Of a stretch of 64,000 bases of DNA, positions 44,872-56,589 are shown piece by piece. The stretch comes from Thereva unica. Lineage: Eukaryota; Arthropoda; Insecta; Diptera; Therevidae. How positions within the stretch are numbered: the first letter of the stretch is position 1; the number at the start of each line of letters is the position of its first letter. The notes beneath the pieces were generated by a model. It searched no databases. It was not told the DNA's origin and saw only the letters and a program-made list of their open reading frames with translations. The stretch spans positions 90,941,813 to 91,005,812 of the forward strand of contig OX465283.1 in NCBI GenBank assembly GCA_949987705.1, in the 5' to 3' direction. The position numbers were made by a program, and so were the translations under genes.

Positions 44872-45675
44872 TCGGTAATCAATTCAAATGTGCGACCATA
44901 CAAAAATTGATGAAATTTTTTAACTCCAAATATAATGGCTAGAGCTTCCTTTTCTATTTGGCTATATTTTACTTGGGCTACATTTAATGTTTTCGAAGCA
45001 TGTGATATTGGGCGTTCGGATCCATCAGCATAACGATGTAGCAATACAGCGCCAATACCATATTGTGAGGCAACAACAGCTAATAACAGTGGTAAATCAT
45101 TATCATAATGGACAATTAGTGTAGCTTCTACAACTGCGTTCTTCAATTTCTCGAATGCTTTCTGATGAATCTCATTCCATTCAAAACGAACATTTTTCTT
45201 CCGTAAATTATTTAGTGGTGTGGCAATACTGGACAGATCTTTAATAAATTTCATATAATATGTTATTTTTCCTAAAAAAGCTTCTAGTTCTTTCAAACAT
45301 TTGGTTGCTGGCATATTTTTTATTGCCTCGACTCTATCCTCTGATGGCTTCAGTCCGTCAGCACTTATGGCCTAAATATTCTATGTATTTGTGGTTCCAA
45401 AAATTTACATTTGTCGATACGGCAGCGTAAACCCCAAATTTGCAAGCGTTTAAAAAGTTCGTCTAAATTTTTTAAATGCTCTTCTTCGACTCTCCCTGTA
45501 ACAATAAAGTCGTCCAAATATGCTGCGCAACCAGTCATATCATTAACTATTTGACTTGTTAGTCTCTGAAAAATCGCTGGAGCACTAGAAACTCCAAAAG
45601 GCAAGCGTTCATACTGATATAGACCAAATGGTGTATTAATAGTCAAAAAAGTTTTGATTCTTCGCTTAAGGATGG
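44872..45675 (-). pseudogene. Gypsy reverse transcriptase C-terminus and RNase H (partial)
   Basis: On the minus strand: 'YERLPFGVSSAPAIFQRL', 'AAYLDDFIVTGRVEEEH' (YLDD active site), thumb/connection text 'FLGKITYYMKFIKDLSSIAT', then RNase H with 'SQYGIGAVLLHR', 'YSQIEKEALAIIFGVKKF' and 'LITDHKP'. A frameshift near 45653 and another near 45365 interrupt it. The 3-prime edge is the LOA target duplication. Confidence 0.85.
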
Positions 45676-47590
45676 TGTAACAGCATAATGGCGCGATCTA
45701 AATAGTGGGCGCCACTTATGCGAGGTGTTACCCCCTTAGCCAAAAGCCCGGAAGAGCATGGCCAAGGAGCCAACACCATACATAAGAAATAAAAAGAAAA
45801 TCCGGAACTCCTACGCCGGCCACACGGAGTTGTCTAGCTCGCCGGAGGGGTCGTGGGGTGTGTGGCCGGGGCTTACCGAGGCTGGTTCACCACTCACCTG
45901 TGACTATGTAACTTAATTCCGCCATCATCCTTTTCCGATCATCGTCTGCGACGCGTCACACCCTGAAAAGGAAGTCATCCGTCCCAACCATTCCCAAGAA
46001 AAAATCTAACAACTTGAGTTCATTCTTAATAACTTAAAAATTGTTTTCTTTTATTTCAGACACATTAACAAAATACTAGAAACACCAATAGGTAATATCA
46101 ATATTCAATGGGACACGATTAGAACAATGTCATCATAGCTCAATACATTTACAGTTTCAACATAAAAACATTCACAATTTCCCCGGTAGGGATACTTCCG
46201 TATGCTAACTGATTTGCAAAACGTCTCGTATTGGTACCAATTTCGCTTCGTTTCACTCACAAGTGGTATCAACAAATATCGTGTCCAATTATAATTACGA
46301 ATAAGTTATTGGAAAACAACCAGAAAATTATTTTGCAAATAAAAAAAATTTAAGCCAATATTTTATAATAAAATTAGAACAAATAAAAAGGAAATTTCGT
46401 TTAAATTATTACATAACAATTGTACGGGAACAGTGAAAGAACAACAATTTATAAAGTATTTGCTTAATACCGTTAAAATTATTATTTGAGTAATAAAGTT
46501 AAAGTTAATAAATGAAGGTAAAAATTTGTGTTATTTTATTTATTTGTATTGTGTAAATCTATATATGTGTGTATAGCTATTTTAGATATCTTTTTTTTCT
46601 TTTGAAACCCAAATTTACTACCACCTTTCCGAATATATTGCAAAAGTAATATACAAAGTAAATGCCATACCGAAAAATCAATACTTCTTTGTTCCTTCTT
46701 AAGTTGGCACGATACCTTTATCGCCCTTAGTCCAATCAAATTAGGCCGACTTCACCATCTATATCCGTACTTGAAAAGTGTTCACCAGGCGCAACGCTTC
46801 ATGACCAAATCTGCCACCCGGCAATTCATTAATAGTACACTGCCGTAAAACACCTCGGTGACCACTAGTGAAATGAAGCCGCAATGCATGTGCCTCTTCT
46901 TCTTTTCCTACACCAAGCCAATTGACCAAAAATGTGAATCAACACGGCAGCCAATCACTTCCGTGTTAATGTGACGAAATTCTTGTACTCTCTTGAGAAA
47001 CGCCGATGATCTCAGGTTGACCAACAGACGTGGAATCCAAGGTACACCAGAATAGCACCACCCCAAATATTCTCCTTCGAAATTTGCTGCTAGATGAGCA
47101 ATGACCGCCTTGCTACACATACGATGAAAGCCTTTTTCGTCTGCACGCTGCAAATCGCCAGGAAATGAGAAGCAGGATTCCTTGTCGCTGGTTTCTTGAC
47201 CCCTTCTGGTTGGTTTTTTGGAAGACTTCTTGGTAGCTTCTTGATTACCATCAGGTTGGGAGCGAACACGGTAGCCGCCACTATTTACTCCGTCATGCAA
47301 AAAAGCCAATTGCAAAAAAAACCGATTGAAAAAAAACTGAATCTCCTGACTGATTGCAAAAATATTAGCAAAACATTCCAAACAAACTCTACGAGCTGAC
47401 TCACACTAACTGAACTCTCAAATTTTTTCTTTTTTTCCTGACTAACTCAATTATTTTTTTGTTCTCGCCTACCTCTTTTTAAATTTTTCCTTTTCCTCAA
47501 AAGTGATTTACAATAAATTTCCCATTGCCTACAAGGTGATTTCCCAACTAAATTTCCCCACCCAAATAACTAATAATTCCGACCGTTACA
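45676..47590 (-). mobile_element. 1.9 kb LTR-like insertion in the gypsy pol, ATGG/CCAT duplication
   Basis: On the minus strand the ends are TGTAACGGTCGG and ATGCTGTTACA, i.e. the TG...CA form of an LTR. CCAT is duplicated (ATGG at 45672-45675 and 47591-47594), and removing it rejoins the reverse transcriptase reading. I see no internal LTR copy, so it may be a long solo LTR. The 157-residue minus-strand frame (46908-47381) has no family I recognise. Confidence 0.55.
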
Positions 47591-48108
47591 ATGGGTATTT
47601 GAAAATAAGCATCACTCAGATCAATCTTTGAAAATAATTTACCGCCCTGTAGTTTATAAAAGATTTCCTCTACTCTCGGAATTGGGAATTGCTCTATTTT
47701 TAATTGAGGATTCATTGTAATTTTAAAGTCTCCACAAATTCTTATCTTTCCTGAACTTTTTTTTACAATAACAATGGGAGCTGACCATTGGCTTGTTGAA
47801 ACGGGTTTTAAAATTCCTTTTCTTACCTGCTCTTCCAGCTCTTTCTTTACAACATCTTGTAATGGAAAGGGTATCGGTCTTGGCTTAAAGAATTTCCCCT
47901 GGCTACCATCTTTCACATATAGTTTTGCTTCAAAATTAGTACACTTTCCTAAGGAGTCTTCAAAAACAGATGCATATTTTTCTTTTAGCTTAAGTAAATT
48001 AATTTTTGAAGTGTTAACTTCTTTAGGCGCGTTTGGCACTTTTTCGCTGGGGGTAAAACAAAGAATTCGTGACACGCGCATTTTGTTGCTACACCCGTTT
48101 CCGGACAT
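47591..48108 (-). pseudogene. Gypsy reverse transcriptase N-terminus (partial)
   Basis: On the minus strand: 'YASVFEDSLGKCTNFEAKLY', the PRPIP box, 'QWSAPIVIVKKSSGKIRICG' and 'KLFSKIDLSDAYFQIPI' with the first catalytic Asp. The sequence is open here and stops at the LTR-like insertion. Protease and gag are not found upstream; the neighbouring sequence (48130-48275) is already different. It joins functionally to 44872-45675. Confidence 0.85.
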
Positions 48109-48274
48109 ATGATGGCGACACGCGCACTTTGTTGCTCACTCGTTTCTGGGCACTTGTGCCTATGCAGCTGGCTAGAGCATGGAAACTTTTAGTTGAGCTC
48201 CACTTACAAAGAGCAGCGTATAATTATATGTGTGCGAGGCAAAATAGCCCGCGCTTGGCGAGAGGGATTGGGTT

Positions 48275-49862
48275 TGAACATAGCCTTCTATATATACAAG
48301 CCATGCAAACGCTTTTGCATGTAGTAGTACTTTGACCGGGTCTCTTAAACGTCAAAGTTTGTTCGGTGGTGAAATACGTGTCGCCGCGCATAAAAATTTG
48401 TTAAATTTGCAGTTAAAAAAGTATTAAATATATATTAAAGTTAATAAAATCGTGCGTGAATTAGTGCTCCAGTGTTTTAATAGAAAAAATTAAAAAAAAT
48501 GAATGATTAAGTGCATATTAAGAGTGATAAATGATAAGGTGGCCAGTTTTGTTTACATTCGTGGTGGTTTTTTGAGTTAATTTAGCGAAAAAATGCTGAA
48601 TTTGTGTCGTAATGATTTAAAAATGAATTTAAAGTGATTAAAGAGTGTCATAGAATAATTTTTAAATACATAAGTGCAGAAAAATGTAATTGCTATTCAT
48701 ATTGTGTATACTTATGTTTTTAATAGCTATTCCATAATAATTTCAAATCACTTGAAATTCACTTTTAATTGTGTACTTATATTTTAATAGCTATTCCATG
48801 ATAATTTTAAACCACTTTAAATTCATTTTTAATTCATTACGGCACAAATTCAACATTTTTTCGCTAAATTAACTCAAAAAACCACCGCGAATGTAAACAA
48901 TAATGGTCACCTTATCAATCAACACTCTTAAAATACACCTAATCACTCACTTCCCTCAGATCACTAAATAACTAATCACTGGTAATCCACGCCCGATTTT
49001 ATGCACTATTTAATACTTATAATTTACAATTTTATTATATAAAAAATAAAGCAAAGTTTAAAAAAAAGTGTTGAAATTGTAAAGTATAAGTATTAAATAT
49101 TCATTAAAGTGCATAAAATCGCGCGTGGATAACCAGTGATTAGTTATTTAGTGATCTGAGGGAAGTGAGTGATTAGGTGTATTTTAAGAGTGTTGATTGA
49201 TAAGGTGACCATTATTGTTTACATTCGCGGTGGTTTTTTGAGTTAATTTAGCGAAAAAATGTTGAATTTGTGCCGTAATGAATTAAAAATGAATTTAAAG
49301 TGGTTTAAAATTATCATGGAATAGCTATTAAAATATAAGTACACAATTAAAAGTGAATTTCAAGTGATTTGAAATTATTATGGAATAGCTATTAAAAACA
49401 TAAGTATACACAATATGAATAGCAATTACATTTTTCTGCACTTATGTATTTAAAAATTATTCTATGACACTCTTTAATCACTTTAAATTCATTTTTAAAT
49501 CATTACGACACAAATTCAACATTTTTTCGCTAAATTAACTCAAAAAACCACTACGAATGTAAACAAAACTGGCCACCTTATCATTTATCACTCTTAATAT
49601 GCACTTAATCATTCACTTTTTTAAATTTTTTCTATTAAAACACTGGAGCACTAATTCACGCGCGATTTTATTAACTTTAATATATATTTAATACTTTTTT
49701 AACTGCAAATTTAACAAATTTTTATGCGCGGCGACACGTATTTCACCACCGAACAAACTTTGACGTTTAGACAGACCCGGTCAAAGTACTACTACACACT
49801 CAAGCAGCTCAAAAGTTGTGCATGGCTTGTATATATAGAAGGCTATGGTTTGAATGTTGCAA
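48275..49862. repeat. Palindrome composed of two smaller palindromes
   Basis: The outer arms pair from 'atagccttctatatatacaa' (48282) to its complement ending near 49857, centred near 49067. Each half is itself a foldback: a block beginning 'tgtttacattcg' and ending 'ttcgctaaattaactc' or its complement occurs in alternating orientation near 48550, 48860, 49220 and 49530. The order is therefore A, A-inverse, A, A-inverse. The same A block appears at 5320 and 5650. The arms contain no credible gene. Confidence 0.85.
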
Positions 49863-49891
49863 TGCAGAAGCTGCTCTCAGCATTCGTTTTA

Positions 49892-51427
49892 AGGGCCTAA
49901 TACACTCAATCGAGCAATTATAGGGTATCGCCCGCCCGCGAATATTAAGAAAACTATCCAACCAAATGAAATAATTTAAATTAGGTATTTTTAAGAAAAC
50001 ATAAATCTAGCTATTCATGGTGGAAAATTTTAATATTTTTTATTAGTATATTAGTTATAATGGTTCAAAGTTCCGTACCTGCGCCCGGAAAATACTCCTA
50101 TTTAGGTGGAAAAATTTTAAATTTTTTTTAATGTACGATAAACTTAAATCGATTATCTAGCTATTCATGGTGGAAAATTTTTGAATTTTAGCCTTCTTTC
50201 ATGAGTAAATTATGTTTTAAAAATTGTCCACAAAATTTAAGAACGAAAATTCCCTAAAATTCTTCAGTTTTAATACATCAAATTTCCGCTCCAAGCAAAT
50301 CTCTGCGCTAGTTGTATTCTGTATAAAGCATTTGCGTAATCATACACGAGATGCGTTTGTATAAGTGAGAGCTTCTGCTTCGGCTTTTGCAGGGGAAATT
50401 TCAAACCTTTTTTGTTGCAGGCATGGATGGTGATCGTATTTTCGGAAAAAAATAAAATCTGAGGAAAAATCGGTTTGTTTGGCAAGAATTTTAATGACTT
50501 GCTTGATGGTGATTTCCTTGATTTGAGAATTTAGGGATTCTTGCCCGGTGGTCAGGTAGTGATCAATCGGTGTTTATTATCTTGGCTTTATGAAAAACCC
50601 AAGAAAATATTTTAATGGCAAATACTACCTTCATGTAATAATTAAGTTTTATGACATCCTTGTTTTTCGTTATTGTCTTTTTAGCCGTAACAACTTCCCG
50701 GAACTAGATTCGCAAAAAAGGTGTATCCCTTGCACAGGTATTTTACAACATGAGTGTAGATAAATTTTGCGTAAATTCATTTTTTATGGTTTTTATTATT
50801 TTTGTATGTAAATATGGGCTTTGCTGGACCTCTGGGTTAATTTGGTAGGAGGTCCGGAAATTCGGAAAGTCGGGGGTGTTTTTCAGATTTTTTAGTAAAG
50901 GGGGTGGGAGCCAAACAAAAAAAACTAGTATCTAGCACTTGCTAAATTTCAAATCAGCAAAAGCAGCGATATCAAAATTTCACATGAATGAAAAATTTAA
51001 ATATCAAACAAAAAAGATCTATTCTCATATCCCATGACAGGAACAAGTTCGTAGAGTGCATTACTGCGACATTAATTCAATTTCCATTCATAATTATCTA
51101 ACACTGGCTTCAATTTCTAGCCGGCGACACCGCAGAAGAGATTTCTTGAAAGTCGCCAGAAAATTTACCTCGGGCACGCACTCATAAAGTAAAGCCCAAC
51201 AAGACATACGAATGCAGCCGAACCCCTTTATTGTGCAAAGATTTCCCCTCCGGCGGCCGTGTTGTGCACTGCAAGCAGTGCACAACAGGTAATTTTGACT
51301 GTGTTAGGATGTTTTTGAGATTGGGTTAGTTTAATTTTGTGACTGTATTTTTTTTTAAGCTTCCCTTAATATTTTGTTGTTGGAACTGAATTTCATGTTG
51401 GACTTCGTCGCTGAGTGTATTAGGGCC
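49892..51427. mobile_element. 1.5 kb Harbinger-like inverted-repeat element
   Basis: The left end AGGGCCTAATACACTCA pairs with TGAGTGTATTAGGGCC at the right. The flanks are TTA-like, but the two borders do not match to the base. The body has two 150-bp-spaced copies of 'ctagctattcatggtgg' (50008 and 50158). No transposase is seen. A relative of the right half is at 16150-16500. Confidence 0.5.
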
Positions 51428-51430
51428 TTA

Positions 51431-51916
51431 AGGCCCAATTACAATGACCGGATTAGAGCGGAACAGAATCGGATTGAACTGTCAAAGTGGTTTTCCAAGC
51501 ATGCGTTTTCTATTTAACCGATTCCAATAAACGGATTCAAACGCATTTGACCGCATCTGTGCCGGATTCGTTTTAGTTTGTTTAGAAATCGCCGGATTGA
51601 GCTGTCAAAATTTTGGTAACCAAAAGCTGTGAATGTTTAAGGTTTTATTTTTTTTTTGATTTGTTATGTTTTTAAAAATGTTTTCGGACGAGCAGTTAAT
51701 CGCAGAAGTGAAAGATTATGAAATACTGTACAACAAGGCAAAGAGTGGATATAAAAATTCCAAGATTAAAAATGAAATGAAATGCTTGTATACTAAACAC
51801 TTTGACGTTTAAACGCGAACTGATCCGTTCATTGTAATCAGTGCAGTTTCCTATCCGTTCTGATGCGTTCTTTTGACATTTCAATCCGCGTAGATCCGTT
51901 CATTATAATTGGGCCT
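51431..51916. mobile_element. 486-bp Harbinger-derived element with a MADF gene start, TTA duplication
   Basis: The ends are AGGCCCAATTACAATGA and TATAATTGGGCCT, with TTA at 51428-51430 and 51917-51919. Interior words GGATTGAACTGTCAAA and TTTGACATTTCAATCC extend the pairing. It contains a small frame resembling the start of a MADF gene, as expected of an internally deleted PIF/Harbinger transposon. Confidence 0.7.
51678..51812 (+). pseudogene. Truncated MADF-domain reading frame in the Harbinger-derived element
   Basis: Forty-four residues open with 'MFSDEQLIAEVKDYEILYN' and 'SGYKNSKIKNEMK', which is the first helix and the YKN turn of MADF domains. The rest of the domain (the RWKSLR helix) is missing, and the frame ends 'TKHFDV' where sequence complementary to the other terminus begins. 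In PIF/Harbinger elements the MADF or Myb-like protein assists the transposase in DNA binding. This copy would be inactive. It shares the family, but not visibly the sequence, with the pseudogene at 35405. Confidence 0.6.
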
Positions 51917-52486
51917 TTATATTCTCGCGCCGCTCTCAAAATTCATGTCATATTCTCGCACGCCATCGCACACAGCAGCGAATGAGTGCGAGAGGATGAA
52001 ATGAATGTTTAAGTCGCAATGCAGACCCGCTCTCAAAATCCATGGCATATTCTCGCACCCATTCATTTCATATTTTCGCAATGCAGACGCCGCTCTGCAG
52101 CGACGGCAGCAGCGACAGCAGCATGCTGCTTCTTGTATCAGATTCGTTGTAGCAGCAGCAGGCAGCAAACGCTTTTTCGTCTTAAATAAAAAACGGAAAT
52201 GTCAAAAAAGCTGCCTTGTTGGGCAGCAAAATTAGGATTAGGAATGAAAATGCAGCGGCAGCATTCAGTACTGCTTCTGTGGTCATGTGACCCGCTTTGA
52301 CCAATAGAAACAGTTTGCTGCTGATATTTTTGTTGCGCTGCTTTGGATCTGATACAGCCTGAATACTAAATGCACGTGGTGTGGAGTCTTTGGCCGCATC
52401 TCTATTAACCAGCATTTGAATTAATTCCTTTTGAGATTTAATCAAAGTTACCAAATCACGCACTGTTTCTTTTTCCATGTTTTTGA
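51917..52486. other. Low-complexity stretch with a possible gag-like remnant
   Basis: 51940-52080 has alternating direct and inverted 'tattctcgca' words. On the minus strand a 98-residue frame (52182-52478) begins 'MEKETVRDLVTLIKSQKELI', a Lys/Leu/Ile heptad pattern seen in some retroelement gag starts. I cannot confirm that identity. GCAGCATGCTGC near 52128 recalls the palindromic words at 3188 and 3247. Confidence 0.3.
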
Positions 52487-52770
52487 AGTTATACTTCTTT
52501 AGGCGCGTTTTGAAAAATATTATGAGAGTGAATTTTGACTAATTCGTAACGCAACGCAACGGAGGATATGGGCGAAGGGGTGGAGGCAATGGAGGGCAAG
52601 CATTTCAACTTCCATTCTTCATGCGCACTGGGATTATCATTATTATGGGCATATGGAAATTCGTAGCCGATGCCGGTTCATGATGTCGTTGGGTGAGGGG
52701 GTTTTTATGCCGAGGCTATGGAGGGAAATAAATTTAATGTTCGATTCATCAGCTGGGATTTTCGTGGGCA
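52487..52770. repeat. Dispersed non-coding repeat, inverse of 5900-6420
   Basis: It shares 'gaagttatacttctttaggc', 'ctgggattatcattattatg' and 'ggctatggagggaaataaat' with the complement of 5930-6400 and lacks the insertion present there, so it records the empty site. Confidence 0.7.
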
Positions 52771-52784
52771 TAGAACAAACAAAT

Positions 52785-55490
52785 TATTTATTATTATTAT
52801 AAATTTGACTTTTACATTTTACAGAGTAGATTTACATATATAATAGTAAAGAGTTTAGAATACGTGCATGATCCTTTTCAGCTTAGATTTATTAATTAAA
52901 ATAAGAATTTATATAAATTTATCATAGATGGTACATAGGAGGAAAAAATTTTCAAAAACCTCATAGGTAATTATTAACCTAACCTTAACCTAAACTAAAA
53001 TCTTACATGCTAAAAAGAAAATTTATAGCCTAATGCTATCAGGCACTAATTGCCAGATCAAGGGGTTTGGGGATTTTCGACATTTGTCATAGAATACTAG
53101 AGCAGCATAGTTTGCTGAGTTTTCGATTAAATTTAAGTTGGCTTTTTTGTGCAATTTTTTAGTAGAGAAATGCCAGGGAAGATTGAATAGCATTTTCAAA
53201 ATTTTATTCTGCATAACTTGTAGTTTGCTTATATGAGAGCGAGCACACTCATACCAGGCAGGAGCTCCGTAGAGTATAATGGCTGAGAACACTGCTTTAT
53301 ACAGGATTAACTTGTTGTCCAGACTAAGAGTCGACTTTCTGTTGATAAATGGATATAATGTCCTGATGTAAATATTTATTTTGTGTTTGACATGGGCTAT
53401 ATGATTTTTAAAGGTAAGCGTTTTATCCAGCACTACACCTAGATATTTTACACTTTCGGACCAGTTAATGTCCTCATTATTTAGTTTTAGACATGTAGAG
53501 GGAAGTTGACTAGCCTTTCTTCTCCGGGTGAAAAACATAGCTTGTGTTTTGTTGCAATTTATTTTGATTTTCCATTTGTGGCAGTACGCTGATATTTTGT
53601 TTAGCGAGGCTTGAAGGGTCTGTAAGATTGTATTTTTATTTTGAGAGGAAGCATAAAGTGCAGTGTCATCCGCAAAGATAGATAAATTTGTGTTATTTAG
53701 TATGGGAAAATCTGCTATATAAATAATGAATAAGATCGGACCAAGGACCGATCCTTGAGGGACTCCCGCTGGAATAGCATGTGCATTGGATGTATCTCTG
53801 CCAACATGCACTTGGAAAAATCTGCTTAACAGAAAATTTTGCACAATTTTAAGTAAATATAGCGGGAAATTCATGGTACTTAATTTATAAACTAAGCCTT
53901 CATGCCATACCGAATCAAAGGCTGACTGGACATCTAGGATAACAAGGCCAGTTGAATTTTTATTGATTAGGTTGGACGAGATGTGCTTCTTAATTCTCAC
54001 AATCGCGTGTGTAGTATTATGTTGTTGTCTAAAGCCAAATTGTTCATTTGGTAGTAAATTGTTCTCATTAATTACTTTGATTATTCTGTCTTTTAAAATT
54101 TTTTCCAATATTTTTCCTAGAGAACTCAGCAGGCTGATAGGTCTGTAGCTGGTTGGTTCATGAGGTGGTTTGTTTGGTTTCAGTATAGGAACAACTTTTG
54201 CTGTTTTCCACTTGTTAGGGAAATAGCACAACTTTAGACCAACAATTAACTAAGGACGTAAGATAAACAACAGCTGTTCGTGGAAGATGTTTCAAACAGA
54301 TGTTTGGGATCTTATCCAGTCCAGGAGTTTTATTTAGCCTTAGGCGTCTAAGGAGCAATTTGATTTCTTTGGGCCGAACAAGGTCTTTTAAGTCCAATAT
54401 AGGGTTTTCTTGAACTAGTTTACCAACTACTTCGGTGACTTCGTTAATGGTGCTAGTATCACTTAGATTCACAGAAACTGCATTGTTTTTAGCAAAAGTG
54501 TTTGCGAGCAAATTTGCTTTTTCTTTGCACATAAAATATTTCTGATCATTTTGCTTGAGAGTTGGCATAGATCTATTCTTTTTCCGAAGGAGTTTAGCAA
54601 CCTTCCAAAAGGGTTTGGAAGCTTTTTTGAAACCTGAGATTAGATTCTTAAAGTTGTTATTTTTATAGACCTGAAGGTAGATTTCAATTAGCTTGTTTAA
54701 TTGGTTTAGCTGTGTCTTGTATGTTCTAAGACGGTGTCGCTGCCATAGACGGCGAAGACTGTTGCGTTGGGAGATTAAAACTTTAATATCATTAGGAATT
54801 TTCCTCGAGTGTACTGGGTTGATGGTTCTGGTAGGAGCGGAGAGTTCAATTCCTTCAACTATCACATTGGTGAAATGGTCTACCATACTATCAATTTGCT
54901 CATAGCTGCCTATTTCATTCAGGGCAAAGTGTTTTAAACCAAGTTTCATCCTATCATGAATGTAGACAGAGAACTGCTGCCAATTTGCTTTGTTGAGATC
55001 ATAAGTATATGAATTTTTAAATGTGGGATAATTAGACACCGTGATTTCAACTGGCAGATGATCAGAGGCTAGATCGTTAATAACAGCGGGTGGGGTAAGT
55101 GATTGTGTTATGTTGGTCAAGAAGACATCTAAAACAGAAGGATTAGATCTAGCATTGTATGGTATATATTTAGGATCTGGAGGATATAGGAGCACAGAAG
55201 AGCTTGTGGTTAAGTAGTCGTGGAGGATGTTTCCCCATGAATTGGCTCGCAGGCAGCCCCAGTTCTGATGACGACAGTTTAAATCACCTCCGATTAAGAA
55301 GGGTCCTTGTAAGTTGGCCAATTTATGGAGATCAGCCTTAAAGGAAGATTTATTTACCTGATTGGATGTGCCACCAGGGAAGTATGCAGACTTCATTAGT
55401 TGAGACATAATTTCATTATAGCTTTCGTGGGCATAGAAAGATTCGTAGTGTTTTAGGCACAAACAGTTTGGTTGCGCCAAACTGGCTGTG
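52785..55490 (-). mobile_element. Jockey-type non-LTR retrotransposon, 5-prime truncated
   Basis: The 3-prime end (near 52785) has an ATAATAATAATAAATAATT tail on the minus strand. ORF2 fills 53023-55480. ORF1 and the first part of the endonuclease are missing. It is inserted next to the repeat at 52487-52770. Confidence 0.8.
53023..55480 (-). pseudogene. Jockey-like ORF2: endonuclease and reverse transcriptase, one frameshift
   Basis: The endonuclease part (from 55480) shows 'GPFLIGGDLNCRHQNWGC' (Asp/Asn) and 'LASDHLPVEITV' (His); its first third, with the catalytic Glu, is absent. The linker is basic. A frame change at about 54215-54231 leads into the reverse transcriptase with 'YRPISLLSSLGKILEKIL', 'VILDVQSAFDSVWH' (first Asp), 'AGVPQGSVLGPILF' and 'SIFADDTALYASSQ' (Asp-Asp). 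The last part 'FSAIILYGAPAWYECARS' is typical of Jockey-clade ends, and there is no RNase H. Apart from the 5-prime loss and this shift the frame is open, so it is moderately young. Confidence 0.85.
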
Positions 55491-55599
55491 GTTTTATTTT
55501 AGTATCGCTGACTTACATTTGTCAGAGCTATTTTACTAGTATACTTAATTTCTAGTTCGCCCGCGTAGGCTGATGTTTTTGGGTGTTTCAAGTTTACTA

Positions 55600-56480
55600 T
55601 TTATTCATTTATATTTCGTTTGGCGTGTATTTGCTTGGTAACTCTGCAGCTTTCATAATGCCTTCACTAGCTATTTTTCTTACCAATTCATTCGGAGCAT
55701 GATTGCGAAGTCTATTTTGCATTAGCTGGAACATGTATATCAGGATTGGTGTAATTTTCGCCCATTTTCCGCTGCAATATAGAGGAAGGTACAGTGCCTA
55801 AGTATTTTCCTTTCCAAAAACTGCAACTTATTTGCCACCTTTGTGGATATTGGGAAGGCTTAGGTTAGTAGATACTGGTCATACTTCTGTCTTATAGCGC
55901 AAGTTTTTAGTTTCTGTTGCTGCGTCCTAGATTTCATTAACGGCTTTAGACTGTTACTAATATACGGGCGTTTATCAGTTTGAGTCTTAAGTGAGGGTTC
56001 CACATGATTCTATGATGCATCTGGACTGCCAGGTACTTCATAAAATAATTGTGCGACCATTAATGATTATTTTCCAGAGTTTTGATTACCGTTGCACGTT
56101 TCTATGTCCTTTACCTGAGAGATTCCTGAAACAGGTTATTAAACTTTTCCCTGATTAATTTCTACGTTCCATTTATCTAGGTTATCTATTATTTTGTTGA
56201 CGTGTGTTTGGAGTTCTTCTAATAATAGGTGAGACTTGTATTCCAAACAAGTGTATCATCAGCGTATTATATGCAAGTTGTGTTAAGAAGGGGAATTATG
56301 TTGGGGAAGTCGTGTATAAATATATTGAAAAGCTTGGGGCCTAAAATGGAGCCTCGGGGAACTCCAGATTCAATTTTCAACGGTTGAGAGGTTAGTTTTG
56401 TGAAGCAGTCTGAGTTTACAAGTTGTGATAGCAGTATCTGCTCCAAAGTATTAGTAGGCAGTATTTGCTCCAAATCAAAA
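55600..56480 (-). mobile_element. Strongly decayed Jockey-like LINE fragment
   Basis: Minus-strand pieces: 'LKIESGVPRGSILGPKLFNI' (ending near 56320), then an ADDT-like 'YADDTLVWNTS' (near 56265) and 'THVNKIIDNLDKWNVEINQ' (near 56190). Stops and shifts are frequent. It is a different, older element than the one at 52785-55490. Confidence 0.65.
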
Positions 56481-56589
56481 ATCTAATTTTTGAAACAAGT
56501 ATTATGGCCATACAAAGAAGACTGAGAAGAAGTTCTTGGCAGAGGCGAAGATTCCCGTCCACCTATTAACTTTCTCCAAGATCATGTAG

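Larger units (their letters stand above)
37838..48110 (-). mobile_element. Ty3/gypsy-type LTR retroelement, pol region, broken by two large insertions
   Basis: Minus-strand pol pieces in the right order: reverse transcriptase part A (47591-48108), part B with RNase H (44872-45675), and integrase (37838-38839). They are separated by an LTR-like insertion (45676-47590) and a LOA-like LINE (38852-44859). Matched target duplications of 4 bp and 12 bp at those junctions show the pieces were once continuous. No gag, protease or flanking LTR is recognisable. It is an old, inactive copy. Confidence 0.85.
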
